64,000 nucleotides of DNA from Rhodococcus pseudokoreensis (GTDB taxonomy: Bacteria > Actinomycetota > Actinomycetes > Mycobacteriales > Mycobacteriaceae), in NCBI RefSeq assembly GCF_017068395.1, contig NZ_CP070619.1, positions 372,001-436,000 of the forward strand, written 5' to 3'. Position 1 is the stretch's first letter. Each line of letters starts with the position of its first letter. The position numbers and the translations under genes are program-made. Below the pieces are notes generated by a model. It saw only the letters and a list, made by a program, of their open reading frames with translations, was not told the origin of the DNA and made no database searches. Shown piece by piece: positions 25,586 to 35,211 of the stretch.

Positions 25586-27142
25586 ATGCGCAGATCGGTG
25601 TTGCTCGCAATGGTTCTCGTGGTGTGCACCGCGTGCGGAGCCGGACCGTCCAACCGCCCGCACGTGGCAGTCGAGCGCGAGGGCGGCGGCAGCGAACCCA
25701 CCGCGACCGAGACCGAGAACCCCGACGCCGCCCCGCCCGTGCTGCAGACCCCGAAGAACGACCTGGCGTGGACCGACTGCACCCAGAGCACGCTCGGCGC
25801 CCTCGGCCCGGGCGCGACGGCCCCCGCCGGGCTCATCTTCGAGTGCGGCTCCTACGAGGCGGCCGTCGACGAGAGCGGCACCCTGCCCGGGACCTTCACG
25901 ATGGGCGCGATGCGGGCGCGGCTCGCCGACACCCCCGAGAACGCAGCCCCGCTCGTGCTCACGTCGGGATCGGACCGGTCGTCGACCGCGACGCTCGCGG
26001 CGCTGAGCACCGGCGGTCTGACGTCACTGCTGTCGACGCGCCCGGTGGTCGCGGTGGACCGCCGCGGGATCGCCGCTTCGCAGGAGATCGAGTGCCTCAC
26101 CCCGGAACTCCGCAGCAGCCTGGCGAATCTCGGGCAGTTCGACCCGGGAACGGGTGACCAGGTCGACAAGGTGACCGCGCTGGGCCGCGACGCCACCATC
26201 GCGTGCACCGACTACCTGCAGCCGCAGGAACTCGCGTTCGACAGCACCCACGCCGCCGACGACATCGAGGAACTGCGCCGCACCTGGGACGTCGACGCGC
26301 TCGGGATCCTCGCCACCGGCAACGGCAGCGCCGTCGCGCTCAGCTACGCCGCCAAGTACCCCGGCCGGGTCGGCCGGCTCGTCCTCGACTCCCCCGCCGT
26401 CACCACGGTGGACGCCGCGACCGTCACCGAACAGCAGGTGGCGGGTCAGGAGGCGGCGTTCGACGCGTTCGCCCGCCAGTGCACGGCCCTGAACTGCTCC
26501 CTCGGCGCCGATCCGCGCGCCGCGATGACGGACGCCGTCACCCGCGCCGCGAACGGGCAGATCCCGCAGGTCTCGGCGAACGCCCTCCTCACCGCGGTGT
26601 CCGGGACGCTCGCCGCGGCGGGCGGCGACCAGCAGGGCCGCGTCCGGGCCCTGTCGGATGCCGTGTCCGCCGCCCTCGCCGGGAACACGGCGCCGATCCT
26701 CGCGGCGGTCGCGCAGGCCGAGGCCGCCTACGAGAGCGACGGCCAGTTCATCACCCGCTGCACCGACGGCCAGCAGTGGCCCGCGCCCGACCGGGTCCGG
26801 GAACTGCAGAAGCTGTGGAGCGAACGGTTCCCGCTGTTCGGCCCCAACGCCGCCGTCGGTCTGCTCACGTGCACGTCCTGGCCCGCGACCGCGCCCCCCG
26901 CCCTGCCCGGCGAGCTGGCACTGCCGGTCCTGGTGCTCAGCGGCACCGCCGACCCGGTCGTCGGGAACGCCGGGGTGGGGACGGTGACGGGGGCCGTGTC
27001 GAGTGCAGGCGCCGCGACGGCGACGCTGACGTGGCACGGCAGCGGCCACCCCGCCACCCATTCGGACTGCGCGCAGAAGTCGATCGTCACCTACGTCACG
27101 GACGGGGTGCTGCCGCCGGACGGCAGCGCCTGCCCCGCCTAG
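25586..27142 (+). CDS. Exported alpha/beta-hydrolase-fold protein (Rv2672 type), likely without catalytic serine
   Basis: The 518-residue exported protein resembles Tap-like peptidases. A signal peptide (RRSVLLAMVLVVC) is followed by CTACGAG, a possible but poor lipobox. The hydrolase fold appears in residues 130-300 and a TAP-like C-terminal part at VLVLSGTADPVVGNAG and the conserved GHPATHS. At the nucleophile elbow, family members have G-x-S-Y-G; here the aligned segment reads ATGNGSAVALSYAAKYP, so the serine position appears to be Gly. It may be a non-catalytic binding protein. Located between ribD-like and aftC, as in mycobacteria. The reading frame is open far upstream of the ATG at 25586, but that part is antisense to zapE. 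Confidence 0.72.
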   Translation: MRRSVLLAMVLVVCTACGAGPSNRPHVAVEREGGGSEPTATETENPDAAPPVLQTPKNDLAWTDCTQSTLGALGPGATAPAGLIFECGSYEAAVDESGTLPGTFTMGAMRARLADTPENAAPLVLTSGSDRSSTATLAALSTGGLTSLLSTRPVVAVDRRGIAASQEIECLTPELRSSLANLGQFDPGTGDQVDKVTALGRDATIACTDYLQPQELAFDSTHAADDIEELRRTWDVDALGILATGNGSAVALSYAAKYPGRVGRLVLDSPAVTTVDAATVTEQQVAGQEAAFDAFARQCTALNCSLGADPRAAMTDAVTRAANGQIPQVSANALLTAVSGTLAAAGGDQQGRVRALSDAVSAALAGNTAPILAAVAQAEAAYESDGQFITRCTDGQQWPAPDRVRELQKLWSERFPLFGPNAAVGLLTCTSWPATAPPALPGELALPVLVLSGTADPVVGNAGVGTVTGAVSSAGAATATLTWHGSGHPATHSDCAQKSIVTYVTDGVLPPDGSACPA

Positions 27143-27176
27143 CCGAGGTGTTCCGCCCGACACCCACAGGGGGTGC

Positions 27177-28511
27177 GTGACCGCACGTCAGGGCTTCTCG
27201 GTGTACCGTGCCGTGGTGTTCCTTCGACAACTCGAACCGCGCACCGGGCGGACTGCCAACGAGGTAATCAACTTCGCGCTGTGGCCGATCGCCGTCATGA
27301 CCGTGCTGCATCGAGTGGTCGTCAAGGCGGTCAACGGGTACATCACCGACGACTTCCGGCCGGTCTACAACGCTGCCCTGGCCTTCCTGAACGGGCGTCC
27401 CGTCTACACCGCCAACTTCAACTGGGTCGACCCCCACTACCTGTACCCACCGTCCGGGACGCTGCTGATGGCGCCGATCGCGGTGATCGACCCCGAGAAG
27501 TCCCGCTGGTTGTTCATCATCGCCAACGCGATCGCCATCGTGATCGCCCTGTACCTGCTGCTGCGGCTGTTCGGCCTGGGCTTGAACTCCATCGCGGCCC
27601 CGATCCTGCTGCTCGCCACGTTCTCGTCCGAGACCGTCACCAACACCCTGGTCTTCACCAACATCAACGGCCTCGTCCTGCTCGGCGAAATCGCGTTCCT
27701 GGTGCTGCTCATGAAGCGCAAGGACATGTGGTCCGGTGTCGCCATCGGGCTGACGTTCGCGGTCAAACCGATCCTCGCCCCACTGCTGCTGCTGCCTCTG
27801 GTGCGCGGACAGTGGAAGGTGTTCGTCACCGCGATCGGCATCCCCCTGATCCTCACCGCCGTCGCGTGGCCGCTGTCCGCGGACCCGATGGACTTCGTGC
27901 ACCACACGGTGCCGTACCTGATGGAGTCGCGCGACTACTTCAACAGCGCGATCGTCGGCAACGGCAAGTACTACGGGCTTCCCACCGGCCTGATCTGGGC
28001 GCTGCGCGGCGTCTTCGCCGCCATCGTGCTCTCGTCCCTGTGGCTGCTGTACCGCTTCTACCGCCACGACGAACTGTTCTTCGTGGTCACCACGTCCGGT
28101 GTTCTGCTGACGGCGTCGTGGCTGCTCGGTTCGCTGGGCCAGATGTACTACTCGATGATGCTGTTCCCGCTCCTGATGTCCGTGGTGCTGAAGAATTCGG
28201 TGATGCGGAACTGGCCGGCGTGGCTGGCCGTGTACGGCTTCATGAGCTACGACAGCTGGCTGTCGAGCCGGTTCATCGAAGCCGGCCGGACCGCGGAGTA
28301 CATGAAGACCACGCTGGGGTGGAGTCTCATGCTCCTCGTGATCTTCGGGGTGCTCACCGTCCGGTACGTCACGGCGCGACGCGAAGGTCGCCTCGACCGG
28401 GGCATCGATCCGGCGTTCCTCCTCGAACCGGGCGAGACGATCCCCGCGACTCCGCGGGAGCCGGAACCGGACGAGCAGCCGCAGGTCGAGTCGGCCACCG
28501 CCAAGACGTAG
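27177..28511 (+). CDS. aftC: Alpha-(1->3)-arabinofuranosyltransferase AftC
   Basis: GT-C glycosyltransferase (GT87/DUF2029) that adds alpha-1,3 branches to arabinogalactan and lipoarabinomannan from decaprenyl-phosphoryl-arabinose on the outer face of the membrane. It has 444 residues with about ten membrane helices. The first extracytoplasmic loop carries the acidic motif ITDDFRPVYNAALAFLNGRPVY expected for GT-C catalysis. The start is a GTG at 27177 after AGGGGG. The last 60 residues are a charged cytoplasmic tail. The order Rv2672-aftC-msrB matches mycobacteria, which supports the specific name. Confidence 0.88.
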   Translation: MTARQGFSVYRAVVFLRQLEPRTGRTANEVINFALWPIAVMTVLHRVVVKAVNGYITDDFRPVYNAALAFLNGRPVYTANFNWVDPHYLYPPSGTLLMAPIAVIDPEKSRWLFIIANAIAIVIALYLLLRLFGLGLNSIAAPILLLATFSSETVTNTLVFTNINGLVLLGEIAFLVLLMKRKDMWSGVAIGLTFAVKPILAPLLLLPLVRGQWKVFVTAIGIPLILTAVAWPLSADPMDFVHHTVPYLMESRDYFNSAIVGNGKYYGLPTGLIWALRGVFAAIVLSSLWLLYRFYRHDELFFVVTTSGVLLTASWLLGSLGQMYYSMMLFPLLMSVVLKNSVMRNWPAWLAVYGFMSYDSWLSSRFIEAGRTAEYMKTTLGWSLMLLVIFGVLTVRYVTARREGRLDRGIDPAFLLEPGETIPATPREPEPDEQPQVESATAKT

Positions 28512-28569
28512 CTCTGTCACACGCCGGAGCCTCACGGCCGGAATCGGCGAAACGTATTAGCGTGGAGCC

Positions 28570-29007
28570 ATGAGTTCGCAGCAGCAGGATCCCACGCAGT
28601 CCGCCCCGAAGGTAACTCTCTCCGACAGCGAGTGGCGCGAGAAACTGACTCCCGAGGAGTACGCGGTGCTGCGCCAGGCCGGCACCGAGCGCCCCTTCGT
28701 CGGCGAGTACACCGACACCAAGACGGAAGGCGTCTACCACTGCCGCGCCTGTGGCGCCGAACTGTTCCGCAGCACGGAGAAGTTCGAATCGCACTGCGGG
28801 TGGCCGTCGTTCTTCGACCCGGCCGACTCGGACGCCGTCATCCTCCACGAGGACACCTCGCTGGGCATGCGCCGCGTCGAGGTGGTCTGCGCGACGTGCC
28901 ACAGCCACCTCGGCCACGTCTTCGAGGGCGAGGGCTACCCCACCCCCACCGATCAGCGGTACTGCATCAATTCGATCTCGCTGGTTCTGGAACCGGCCGG
29001 CGAATGA
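28570..29007 (+). CDS. msrB: Peptide-methionine (R)-S-oxide reductase MsrB
   Basis: Repairs the R epimer of methionine sulfoxide in proteins. It has 145 residues from the ATG at 28570. Two zinc-binding CxxC pairs are present (CRAC and CATC), then the HCGWPSF substrate motif and the catalytic Cys in RYCINS near the C-terminus. The last 41 bp overlap the 3' end of the convergent bisC-type gene. Length and motifs are complete. Confidence 0.96.
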   Translation: MSSQQQDPTQSAPKVTLSDSEWREKLTPEEYAVLRQAGTERPFVGEYTDTKTEGVYHCRACGAELFRSTEKFESHCGWPSFFDPADSDAVILHEDTSLGMRRVEVVCATCHSHLGHVFEGEGYPTPTDQRYCINSISLVLEPAGE

Positions 29008-31315
29008 TCGCAGGCGGATCGAACGCCCGGATCGGCGGCAGCTCGCCGTCGTAGCGTTCGATCTGCACGAGCACGTGCTGGCCCGTGCAGCCGTGGGCGA
29101 GTGACGACGTGCCCACGTCCGGGGTCAGCACGTTCGGGTTCCCGTGCACGCAGAGCGAATCCGGGTCGGTCGCGTCGAGCGGGTCGTACCAGGCCCCCGT
29201 CGACAGCTGCACCACACCGCGGCGGACGCCCTCGTCCACCACCACACCGGCGAGGCACGCGCCCCGGTCGTTGAACACGCGGACGACGTCGCCGCCGGTC
29301 ACTCCGCGGTCGGCGGCGTCGTCCGGATGGATGCGCAGCGGTTCACGGCCCCGGATCTTCGACTTCTGGCTGGTGCCGCCGTGATCGAGTTGGCTGTGCA
29401 GGCGGGTGCGCGGCTGGTTGGCGATCAGATGCAGCGGGAACTGCCGGGCCCGCGGGCCGCCGAGCCATTCCTCCGGCTCGTACCAGCGGGGATGTCCGGC
29501 GCAGTCGGCGTAGCCGAATCCGTCGATGTCCTCGGAGAAGATCTCGATCCGCCCGCTCGGGGTACCGAGGGGGAACTTCACCGGATCCGCCCGGAAGTCG
29601 CCGAACAGGATCAGATCGTCCTCGGTCCGCATCCGCACGTGGCCCTGCGTCCAGAAGTCGTCGAAACTCGGTGCCGGTCCGCCGTCCGCGCGGACGAAGT
29701 CCCGCCACTGCCCGTACAGGTGCTCGAGCCACTGCCCGGACGTGCGGCCCTCGGTGAACTTCTCGCCGACACCCAGCTTCCGGGCGACGGCGGCGAACGT
29801 GTCGTAGTCGTCCCGGGAGTCGGCGTACGGCGTCACCGCGGCATGCATGGCGACGAGCAGCGGATCGTTGCGGGTGCAGCTGATGTCGGCCCGCTCGAGC
29901 GACGTCGTGGACGGGACCACGATGTCGGCGTGCCGGGCCATCGGCGTCCAGTAGGGGTCGTGGACCACGATCGTGTCGGGCCGGGCCAGCGCGCGGCGCA
30001 GACGCGGAATGTCCTGATGGTGGTGGAACGGGTTGCCGCCCGCCCAGTACAGCATCTTGATGTCCGGGTACGTCAGCCGCTGACCGTCGTAGTCGAACGC
30101 GGCGCCCGGGTTCAGGAGCATGTCCGAGACCGCGGCCACGGGGATGAAGTCGCGGACCGGGTTCAGTCCCTGCGGAAGGGTGGGCAGCGGGTACGGGACC
30201 GGGGCGAGCCCGGGCTCGTTCATGGAACCGTAGCCGTGTCCGAAACCTCCACCGGGAAGACCGATCTGGCCCAGCATCGCGGCGAGGGTGACCCCCATCC
30301 ACGGGGCCTGCTCGCCGTGCCGGACCCGCTGCAGCGACCAGGTGACGGTCACCATCGTCCGGCCCGCCGCCATCCGCCGGGCGAGGGCCACCAGATCCGC
30401 GGCGGCGATGCCGGAGATCCGCTCCGCCCATGCCGGCGACTTCGGGACACCGTCGGAGCGTCCGAGGAGGTAGTCCTCGAAGCGGTCGTAGCCGACGCAG
30501 TGGCTGCCGAGGAACGCCGTGTCGTGCAGGCCTTCCGACGCGAGAACGTACGCGAGGGCCAGCATGATCGCGACATCGGTGCCGGGCACCGGCGCGTGCC
30601 GCTCGGCGACGCCGTGCATGTCGTCGCTCAACGGACTGAACGACACGACGGATCCGCCGCGCCGCCGCAGGGCGTCGAGGGCGTCACGGGTGGGATGGTC
30701 GCTCGTGCCGCCGTGGTTGACGCCGGTGTTCTTGAGGGGGACGCCGCCGAAGCACACCATGACGTCGGTGTGCTCGGCGATGAGCTTCCAGGACGTGGAG
30801 CGGGCGAACATCTTCCAGTGCGTGCCCACCACCCGGGGCATGACGACGCCCGTCGCGCCCAGTGAGTAGCTGTGCACCGAACGGGTGTAGCCACCGAGGG
30901 TGTTCAGGAACCGGTGGACCTGGCTCTGCGCGTGATGGAACCGGCCCGCGCTGGCCCACCCGTAGGAACCGCCGTAGATCGCGCTGTTGCCGTGGGTGTC
31001 GATCACCCTGCGCAGTTCGTTCGCCAGCCGCTGGGTCAGCTCCTCCCAGTCCACCGGCACGAACTCGTCGGAACCGCGGGAGGTGCTCGGACCCGGGCCG
31101 TGCTCGAGCCACCCCCGGCGCACCACCGGACCGGTGATCCGCGCCTTGGTGCGAACCGACCCGGCGAGGTTGCCCAGCACCGGTGACGGATCGGCGTCAC
31201 CGGTGTACGGGTGCGCGGCCACGACGTCGCCGTCGGCGACCTCGGCCTCGAACATGCCCCAGTGCGACATGTGCTGGTAGCGGGGCGCCCTGCGGGCCCC
31301 GTCGGCGTCACTCAT
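28967..31315 (-). CDS. Biotin/methionine sulfoxide reductase-like molybdoenzyme (BisC/DMSO reductase family)
   Basis: Single-subunit molybdopterin guanine dinucleotide enzyme, 782 residues. No iron-sulfur Cys motif and no Tat signal is present at the N-terminus (MSDADGARRAPRYQHMSHWG), so it should be cytoplasmic like BisC rather than TorA. The molybdenum ligand is probably the Ser of HSYSLGATG (compare YSTGA in DMSO reductase). The cofactor-binding C-terminal domain contains HGNPNVLTPDVGTSSLAHGC. BisC-type enzymes reduce biotin sulfoxide and free methionine S-sulfoxide. It is the last gene of the heme operon strand, 15 bp after chdC, and overlaps msrB tail to tail by 41 bp. Confidence 0.85.
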   Translation of the reverse strand: MSDADGARRAPRYQHMSHWGMFEAEVADGDVVAAHPYTGDADPSPVLGNLAGSVRTKARITGPVVRRGWLEHGPGPSTSRGSDEFVPVDWEELTQRLANELRRVIDTHGNSAIYGGSYGWASAGRFHHAQSQVHRFLNTLGGYTRSVHSYSLGATGVVMPRVVGTHWKMFARSTSWKLIAEHTDVMVCFGGVPLKNTGVNHGGTSDHPTRDALDALRRRGGSVVSFSPLSDDMHGVAERHAPVPGTDVAIMLALAYVLASEGLHDTAFLGSHCVGYDRFEDYLLGRSDGVPKSPAWAERISGIAAADLVALARRMAAGRTMVTVTWSLQRVRHGEQAPWMGVTLAAMLGQIGLPGGGFGHGYGSMNEPGLAPVPYPLPTLPQGLNPVRDFIPVAAVSDMLLNPGAAFDYDGQRLTYPDIKMLYWAGGNPFHHHQDIPRLRRALARPDTIVVHDPYWTPMARHADIVVPSTTSLERADISCTRNDPLLVAMHAAVTPYADSRDDYDTFAAVARKLGVGEKFTEGRTSGQWLEHLYGQWRDFVRADGGPAPSFDDFWTQGHVRMRTEDDLILFGDFRADPVKFPLGTPSGRIEIFSEDIDGFGYADCAGHPRWYEPEEWLGGPRARQFPLHLIANQPRTRLHSQLDHGGTSQKSKIRGREPLRIHPDDAADRGVTGGDVVRVFNDRGACLAGVVVDEGVRRGVVQLSTGAWYDPLDATDPDSLCVHGNPNVLTPDVGTSSLAHGCTGQHVLVQIERYDGELPPIRAFDPPAIIRRPVPEPARSN

Positions 31316-31330
31316 TTCTCGTGCGTCAGA

Positions 31331-32026
31331 TCACGGCAGAGCCGCGACGAGCTTCTCCACATCCACCCGCGGGCCGGTGAAGAACGGCACCTCCTCGCGG
31401 ACGTGCAGCCGGGCCTCGGTGGCGCGCAGGTCGCGCATGAGGTCGACGATGCGGTACAGCTCGGGCGCCTCGAACGCGAGGATCCACTCGTAGTCGCCGA
31501 GCGCGAACGCGGGCACCGTGTTGGCACGCACGTCCTTGTAGGTGCGGGCCGCCATGCCATGGTCGGCGAGCATCTTCCGGCGCTCGTCGTCGGGCAGCAG
31601 GTACCACTCGTAGGAGCGGACGAAAGGGTACACGCAGATGTAGTTGCCCGGATCCTCGCCCGCCAGGAACGCCGGGATGTGGCTCTTGTTGAATTCGGCC
31701 GGACGGTGGCACGCGACGTTGCTCCACACGGGCTTGCTCGCGCGGCCCAGGGCGGTGGTGCGGCGGAAGTCGGCGTACGTGGCCTGCAGGGCCTCGATGC
31801 TCGCCGAGTGCGTCCAGATCATGAAGTCGGCGTCGGCGCGCAGCCCCGCCACGTCGTAGAGCCCGCGCACCACGACACCCTTCTCGGCCTGACCTTCGAA
31901 GAAGATCCGTGCCTCCTTGATCACAGCTTCCCGGTCGTCCCCGAGTACACCGGGTTCCACCTGGAACACGGAGAACATGAGGTAGCGGATTTCAGAGTTC
32001 AATGCGTCGAAGTCGAGGCGTGCCAT
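31331..32026 (-). CDS. chdC: Coproheme decarboxylase ChdC (HemQ)
   Basis: Converts coproheme to heme b by two peroxide-dependent decarboxylations, the last step of the coproporphyrin-dependent pathway of Gram-positive bacteria. It has 231 residues from the ATG at 32026 ([21 protein letters not shown]). The chlorite-dismutase fold is clear. The catalytic tyrosine is expected in [13 protein letters not shown], and the proximal heme ligand is likely the His of [10 protein letters not shown]. It is four bases downstream of cgoX. Confidence 0.93.
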   Translation of the reverse strand: MARLDFDALNSEIRYLMFSVFQVEPGVLGDDREAVIKEARIFFEGQAEKGVVVRGLYDVAGLRADADFMIWTHSASIEALQATYADFRRTTALGRASKPVWSNVACHRPAEFNKSHIPAFLAGEDPGNYICVYPFVRSYEWYLLPDDERRKMLADHGMAARTYKDVRANTVPAFALGDYEWILAFEAPELYRIVDLMRDLRATEARLHVREEVPFFTGPRVDVEKLVAALP

Positions 32027-32030
32027 GGGT

Positions 32031-33392
32031 CTATCCTGCCACCCGCCCGGAGAGCCGTGCAGCCGCCGCCGTCGCGGCGGCCACACAGGCGGGTACACCC
32101 ACCCCCCGCAGGAGCGCCCCGGACACCTCTACACCGTCCAGACCTGCGATTTCCTGCTCGATCACCGCCACCCGCTCGAGGTGGCCGGGACCGTACTGCG
32201 GCAGTCCGCCGTGCCAGCGCTGGACGTGCGCGGCGACGGGCTCCGCGGACACGCCGGTGACGGTCGCGAGGTCGCGCCGGGCCGCGGCGATCAGCTCGTC
32301 GTCGGGTGCGTCGACGACGGCGGCGTCGCCGAATCGTCCGAACGACGCCCGCACGAGGGTGACCTCCCGCTGGGCGAGGTGCGGCCACTTGCGGCTCGAC
32401 AGGGTGAACGCCTTCGCGCCGAGCGACGTGTCGGTGGCGACGAGGATCCCGGAGTTCTGCGGGACGTCGGTGCCGGCGGGCAGTGCCAGTGCGACGACGG
32501 CCGAGGAGGCCAGCGGGATGTCCGCGGCGGCCGCCGACGCGCGGGGTGCGACGCCGGCGAGCAGTTCGGCGAGCTGCGGAGCGGGCACGGCGAGCACCAC
32601 ACCGTCCACCCGGCCCACCGGGTCCGCCGACCAGCCGTCGCCGTCGCGGCCGAGCGTTTTTATTCGCTCGGGCACGATCTCCGCGCCCGTGGTGTCCGTC
32701 AGGGCGCGGAGCAGGACGCCGTAGCCGTCGCGCAGCGCCCCGAACACCGGTCCCGAGGCGGGAGGGGGAAGTGCCTCCGCCACCGCCGCGGACAGGCTGG
32801 TGGCACCGCGGTCGAGGGCCGCCGCGAGGGTGGGGAGTGCGGCGCGGACACCGATGGTGTCCGCCAGCCCCGAATAGACCCCTCCGAGAAGCGGATCCAC
32901 CGACCGCCGGACCACCTGCGCACCGAACCGGTCGCCGACCAGCGCACCGACGGCGACGTCGGCGCCCGGTGTCCATTCGAGGGGCACCGTCCGCTCCCCC
33001 GCCACCTGCGCGAGGGTCCGGTCGTCGACGAGGCCGCGGAGACTGTTCTCGTCCGCGGGGATCCCCATGAGGGTGTCGGCGGGCAGCGGGTGCAGGGCGT
33101 TCTCGGACCAGATCAGCGGACGCAGTCCGGCCGGGTGCACGAGCTGGTCGGCGAGACCGAGTTCGCCGAGCAGGGCAGGCAGTTCCGGACGCCGCGCGAT
33201 GAAGGCTTCCGCGCCGACGTCGACGGGCTCCCCGGCCAGGTCCACCGTCCGCAGCTTGCCCCCGAGCCGCCCCGCGCCGTCGGCGACGACGATCCGGGCA
33301 TCAGGGCCGAGCCGCTGCCGCAGGCGGTACGCGGCCACGAGCCCGGAGATGCCGCCGCCGACGACGAGAACGTTCGGCGACGACCCGGTCAC
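32031..33392 (-). CDS. cgoX: Coproporphyrinogen III oxidase CgoX (HemY-type)
   Basis: FAD enzyme that oxidises coproporphyrinogen III to coproporphyrin III; older annotation calls it protoporphyrinogen oxidase HemY/HemG. It has 453 residues with a GTG start at 33392 overlapping the hemE stop (GTGA). The dinucleotide-binding [13 protein letters not shown] motif is at 10-22, and the C-terminal [21 protein letters not shown] closes the FAD site. The presence of ChdC next to it identifies the coproporphyrin route rather than the protoporphyrin one. The ferrochelatase is not in this window. Confidence 0.92.
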   Translation of the reverse strand: MTGSSPNVLVVGGGISGLVAAYRLRQRLGPDARIVVADGAGRLGGKLRTVDLAGEPVDVGAEAFIARRPELPALLGELGLADQLVHPAGLRPLIWSENALHPLPADTLMGIPADENSLRGLVDDRTLAQVAGERTVPLEWTPGADVAVGALVGDRFGAQVVRRSVDPLLGGVYSGLADTIGVRAALPTLAAALDRGATSLSAAVAEALPPPASGPVFGALRDGYGVLLRALTDTTGAEIVPERIKTLGRDGDGWSADPVGRVDGVVLAVPAPQLAELLAGVAPRASAAAADIPLASSAVVALALPAGTDVPQNSGILVATDTSLGAKAFTLSSRKWPHLAQREVTLVRASFGRFGDAAVVDAPDDELIAAARRDLATVTGVSAEPVAAHVQRWHGGLPQYGPGHLERVAVIEQEIAGLDGVEVSGALLRGVGVPACVAAATAAAARLSGRVAG

Positions 33393-34486
33393 AGGGAGTG
33401 CACCAACTCGACCAGCGCGGTCAGCGCGCCCGGGTCGGTGTCGGGCAGGACGCCGTGACCGAGGTTGAAGATGTGTCCCGTGGCACCCGCGGCGAGGGCC
33501 GCGTCGGCCTCCGCGGTGATGCGGCGCACCTGCTTCTCGACGGCCGCCGGTCCCGCGAACAGGACCGCGGGGTCGAGGTTGCCCTGCAGCGCCTTGCCCG
33601 GACCGACCCGGCGCGCCGCGACGTCCAGGGGGATGCGCCAGTCGACGCCGACCACGTCGGCCCCCGCCTCGCCCATCGCGCCGAGCAGTTCACCGGTTCC
33701 GACACCGAAGTGGATCCGCGGCACCTTCGCGCTCTCCACCTCCGCGAACACCCGCTCGGAGTGGGGCAGCACGAATTCGCGGTACTCGGCCAGCGACAGC
33801 GCGCCCGCCCACGAGTCGAACAGCTGGATCGCGTCGACGCCGGCACGCAGCTGGGTCTGCAGGAACGTGATGGTGGTGTCGGCGAGCGTGCCGAGCAGCG
33901 CGTGCCACGTCTTCGGGTCGGAATGCATGAGCGCCTTCGTGCGCTCGTGGTTGCGGCTCGGTCCACCCTCGACCAGGTACGAGGCGAGGGTGAACGGGGC
34001 ACCGGCGAAACCGATCAGCGGCGTCGAACCGAGTTCCGCGGTGAGCAGCTGCACGGCCTGCGCGACCGCACCGACCTCCTCCGGCACGAGGCGGGGCAGG
34101 GCGGCGACGTCCGCGATCGACCGGACCGGGTTCGCGACGACCGGGCCGGTGCCGGCCACGATGTCGAGATCGATGCCCGCGGCCTTGAGCGGCACCACGA
34201 TGTCGGAGAACAGGATCGCGGCGTCGACCCCGTGCCTGCGCACGGGCTGCATGGTGATCTCGCAGACCAGTGCCGGATCGAAGCACGACTCGAGCATGCC
34301 GATTCCCGACCGGATCTCGCGGTACTCGGGAAGCGAGCGGCCCGCCTGCCGCATGAACCACACCGGGCGCCGGCCTGGAGCGCGACCGTCCGCGGCCGCC
34401 AGGAGGGGTGCGTCGGGGAGCACCCGCCTCGCGGCGTACGTCGCCCGTTCGCTCATGCCTGCATTGGTGCTTTCCAACCCGCTCAT
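33389..34486 (-). CDS. hemE: Uroporphyrinogen decarboxylase
   Basis: Decarboxylates uroporphyrinogen III to coproporphyrinogen III in the cytoplasm. The 365-residue product contains the family signature [17 protein letters not shown] near 41-57, the catalytic Asp in [10 protein letters not shown], and the second signature region [17 protein letters not shown] keep the ATG at 34486 because GAGGA lies just upstream; a second ATG at 34456 (MSERATYA) would be nearer family length. It begins the hemE-cgoX-chdC-bisC strand. Confidence 0.95.
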   Translation of the reverse strand: MSGLESTNAGMSERATYAARRVLPDAPLLAAADGRAPGRRPVWFMRQAGRSLPEYREIRSGIGMLESCFDPALVCEITMQPVRRHGVDAAILFSDIVVPLKAAGIDLDIVAGTGPVVANPVRSIADVAALPRLVPEEVGAVAQAVQLLTAELGSTPLIGFAGAPFTLASYLVEGGPSRNHERTKALMHSDPKTWHALLGTLADTTITFLQTQLRAGVDAIQLFDSWAGALSLAEYREFVLPHSERVFAEVESAKVPRIHFGVGTGELLGAMGEAGADVVGVDWRIPLDVAARRVGPGKALQGNLDPAVLFAGPAAVEKQVRRITAEADAALAAGATGHIFNLGHGVLPDTDPGALTALVELVHSL

Positions 34487-34617
34487 CGGTCCTCGCGCTC
34501 TCTGCCTGCTCGAATTTCGGCAGCTCTCATGCTGCCATGCCGCGGCTCCGCCGCCGATCGGCCCTGCTCGGCGCGCCTCCGACGAGATGCAAGGGTCCGG
34601 GTCTAACGTCCCGAGCT

Positions 34618-35211
34618 GTGACGACTTCGGGATCGCCCGCCGAACCGGCCGAGTTCCGCGCCGCCGTCGAAGCGATGAATTCCGCGCAGGTCCGTGCGGA
34701 CATCGAGCTGGGTCCCATCCGGCCCCCGCAACGGCTCGCTCCGTTCAGCTACGCCGTCGGCGCAGAGGTCGTGCACGAGGACACCGGGGTCGTCGCCGAA
34801 CAGAGCGAGGGTGACGCGTTCGGCAGATTGATCCTCCTGTTCGACCCCGAGGGCGACGAGGCGTGGAACGGCACGATGCGGCTGGTCGCCTACATCCAGG
34901 CCGACCTGGACGCCGCCGTGGCGTCCGACCCGCTCCTTCCCGAGGTCGCGTGGAGCTGGCTCGTCGACGCACTCGAGTCGCGCCACGAACCCCTCAACGC
35001 GCTCGGCGGGACGGTGACGGCGACGACGTCGGTGCGCTACGGCGACATCGCCGGTCCCCCGCATGCGCATCAGCTGGAACTGCGCGCGTCGTGGACGGCG
35101 ACGTCGGTCGAACTGGCTGCGCACGTCGAGGCGTTCTGCGAGGTGCTGGCGTACGCGGCCGGTCTGCCGCCCGCCGGGGTGGCGCAGCTGAAGACGCTCG
35201 GCGGCAAGTAG
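34618..35211 (+). CDS. DUF3000 family protein (Rv2680 type)
   Basis: Conserved actinobacterial protein of unknown function, 197 residues from a GTG at 34618. The family pattern is seen in [22 protein letters not shown] near 25 and [31 protein letters not shown] near 65. A TAACGT -10 box ends eight bases before the GTG, so translation from a leaderless mRNA is likely. The frame is open upstream but lacks similarity. Its stop abuts the stop of the convergent esterase. Confidence 0.82.
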   Translation: MTTSGSPAEPAEFRAAVEAMNSAQVRADIELGPIRPPQRLAPFSYAVGAEVVHEDTGVVAEQSEGDAFGRLILLFDPEGDEAWNGTMRLVAYIQADLDAAVASDPLLPEVAWSWLVDALESRHEPLNALGGTVTATTSVRYGDIAGPPHAHQLELRASWTATSVELAAHVEAFCEVLAYAAGLPPAGVAQLKTLGGK

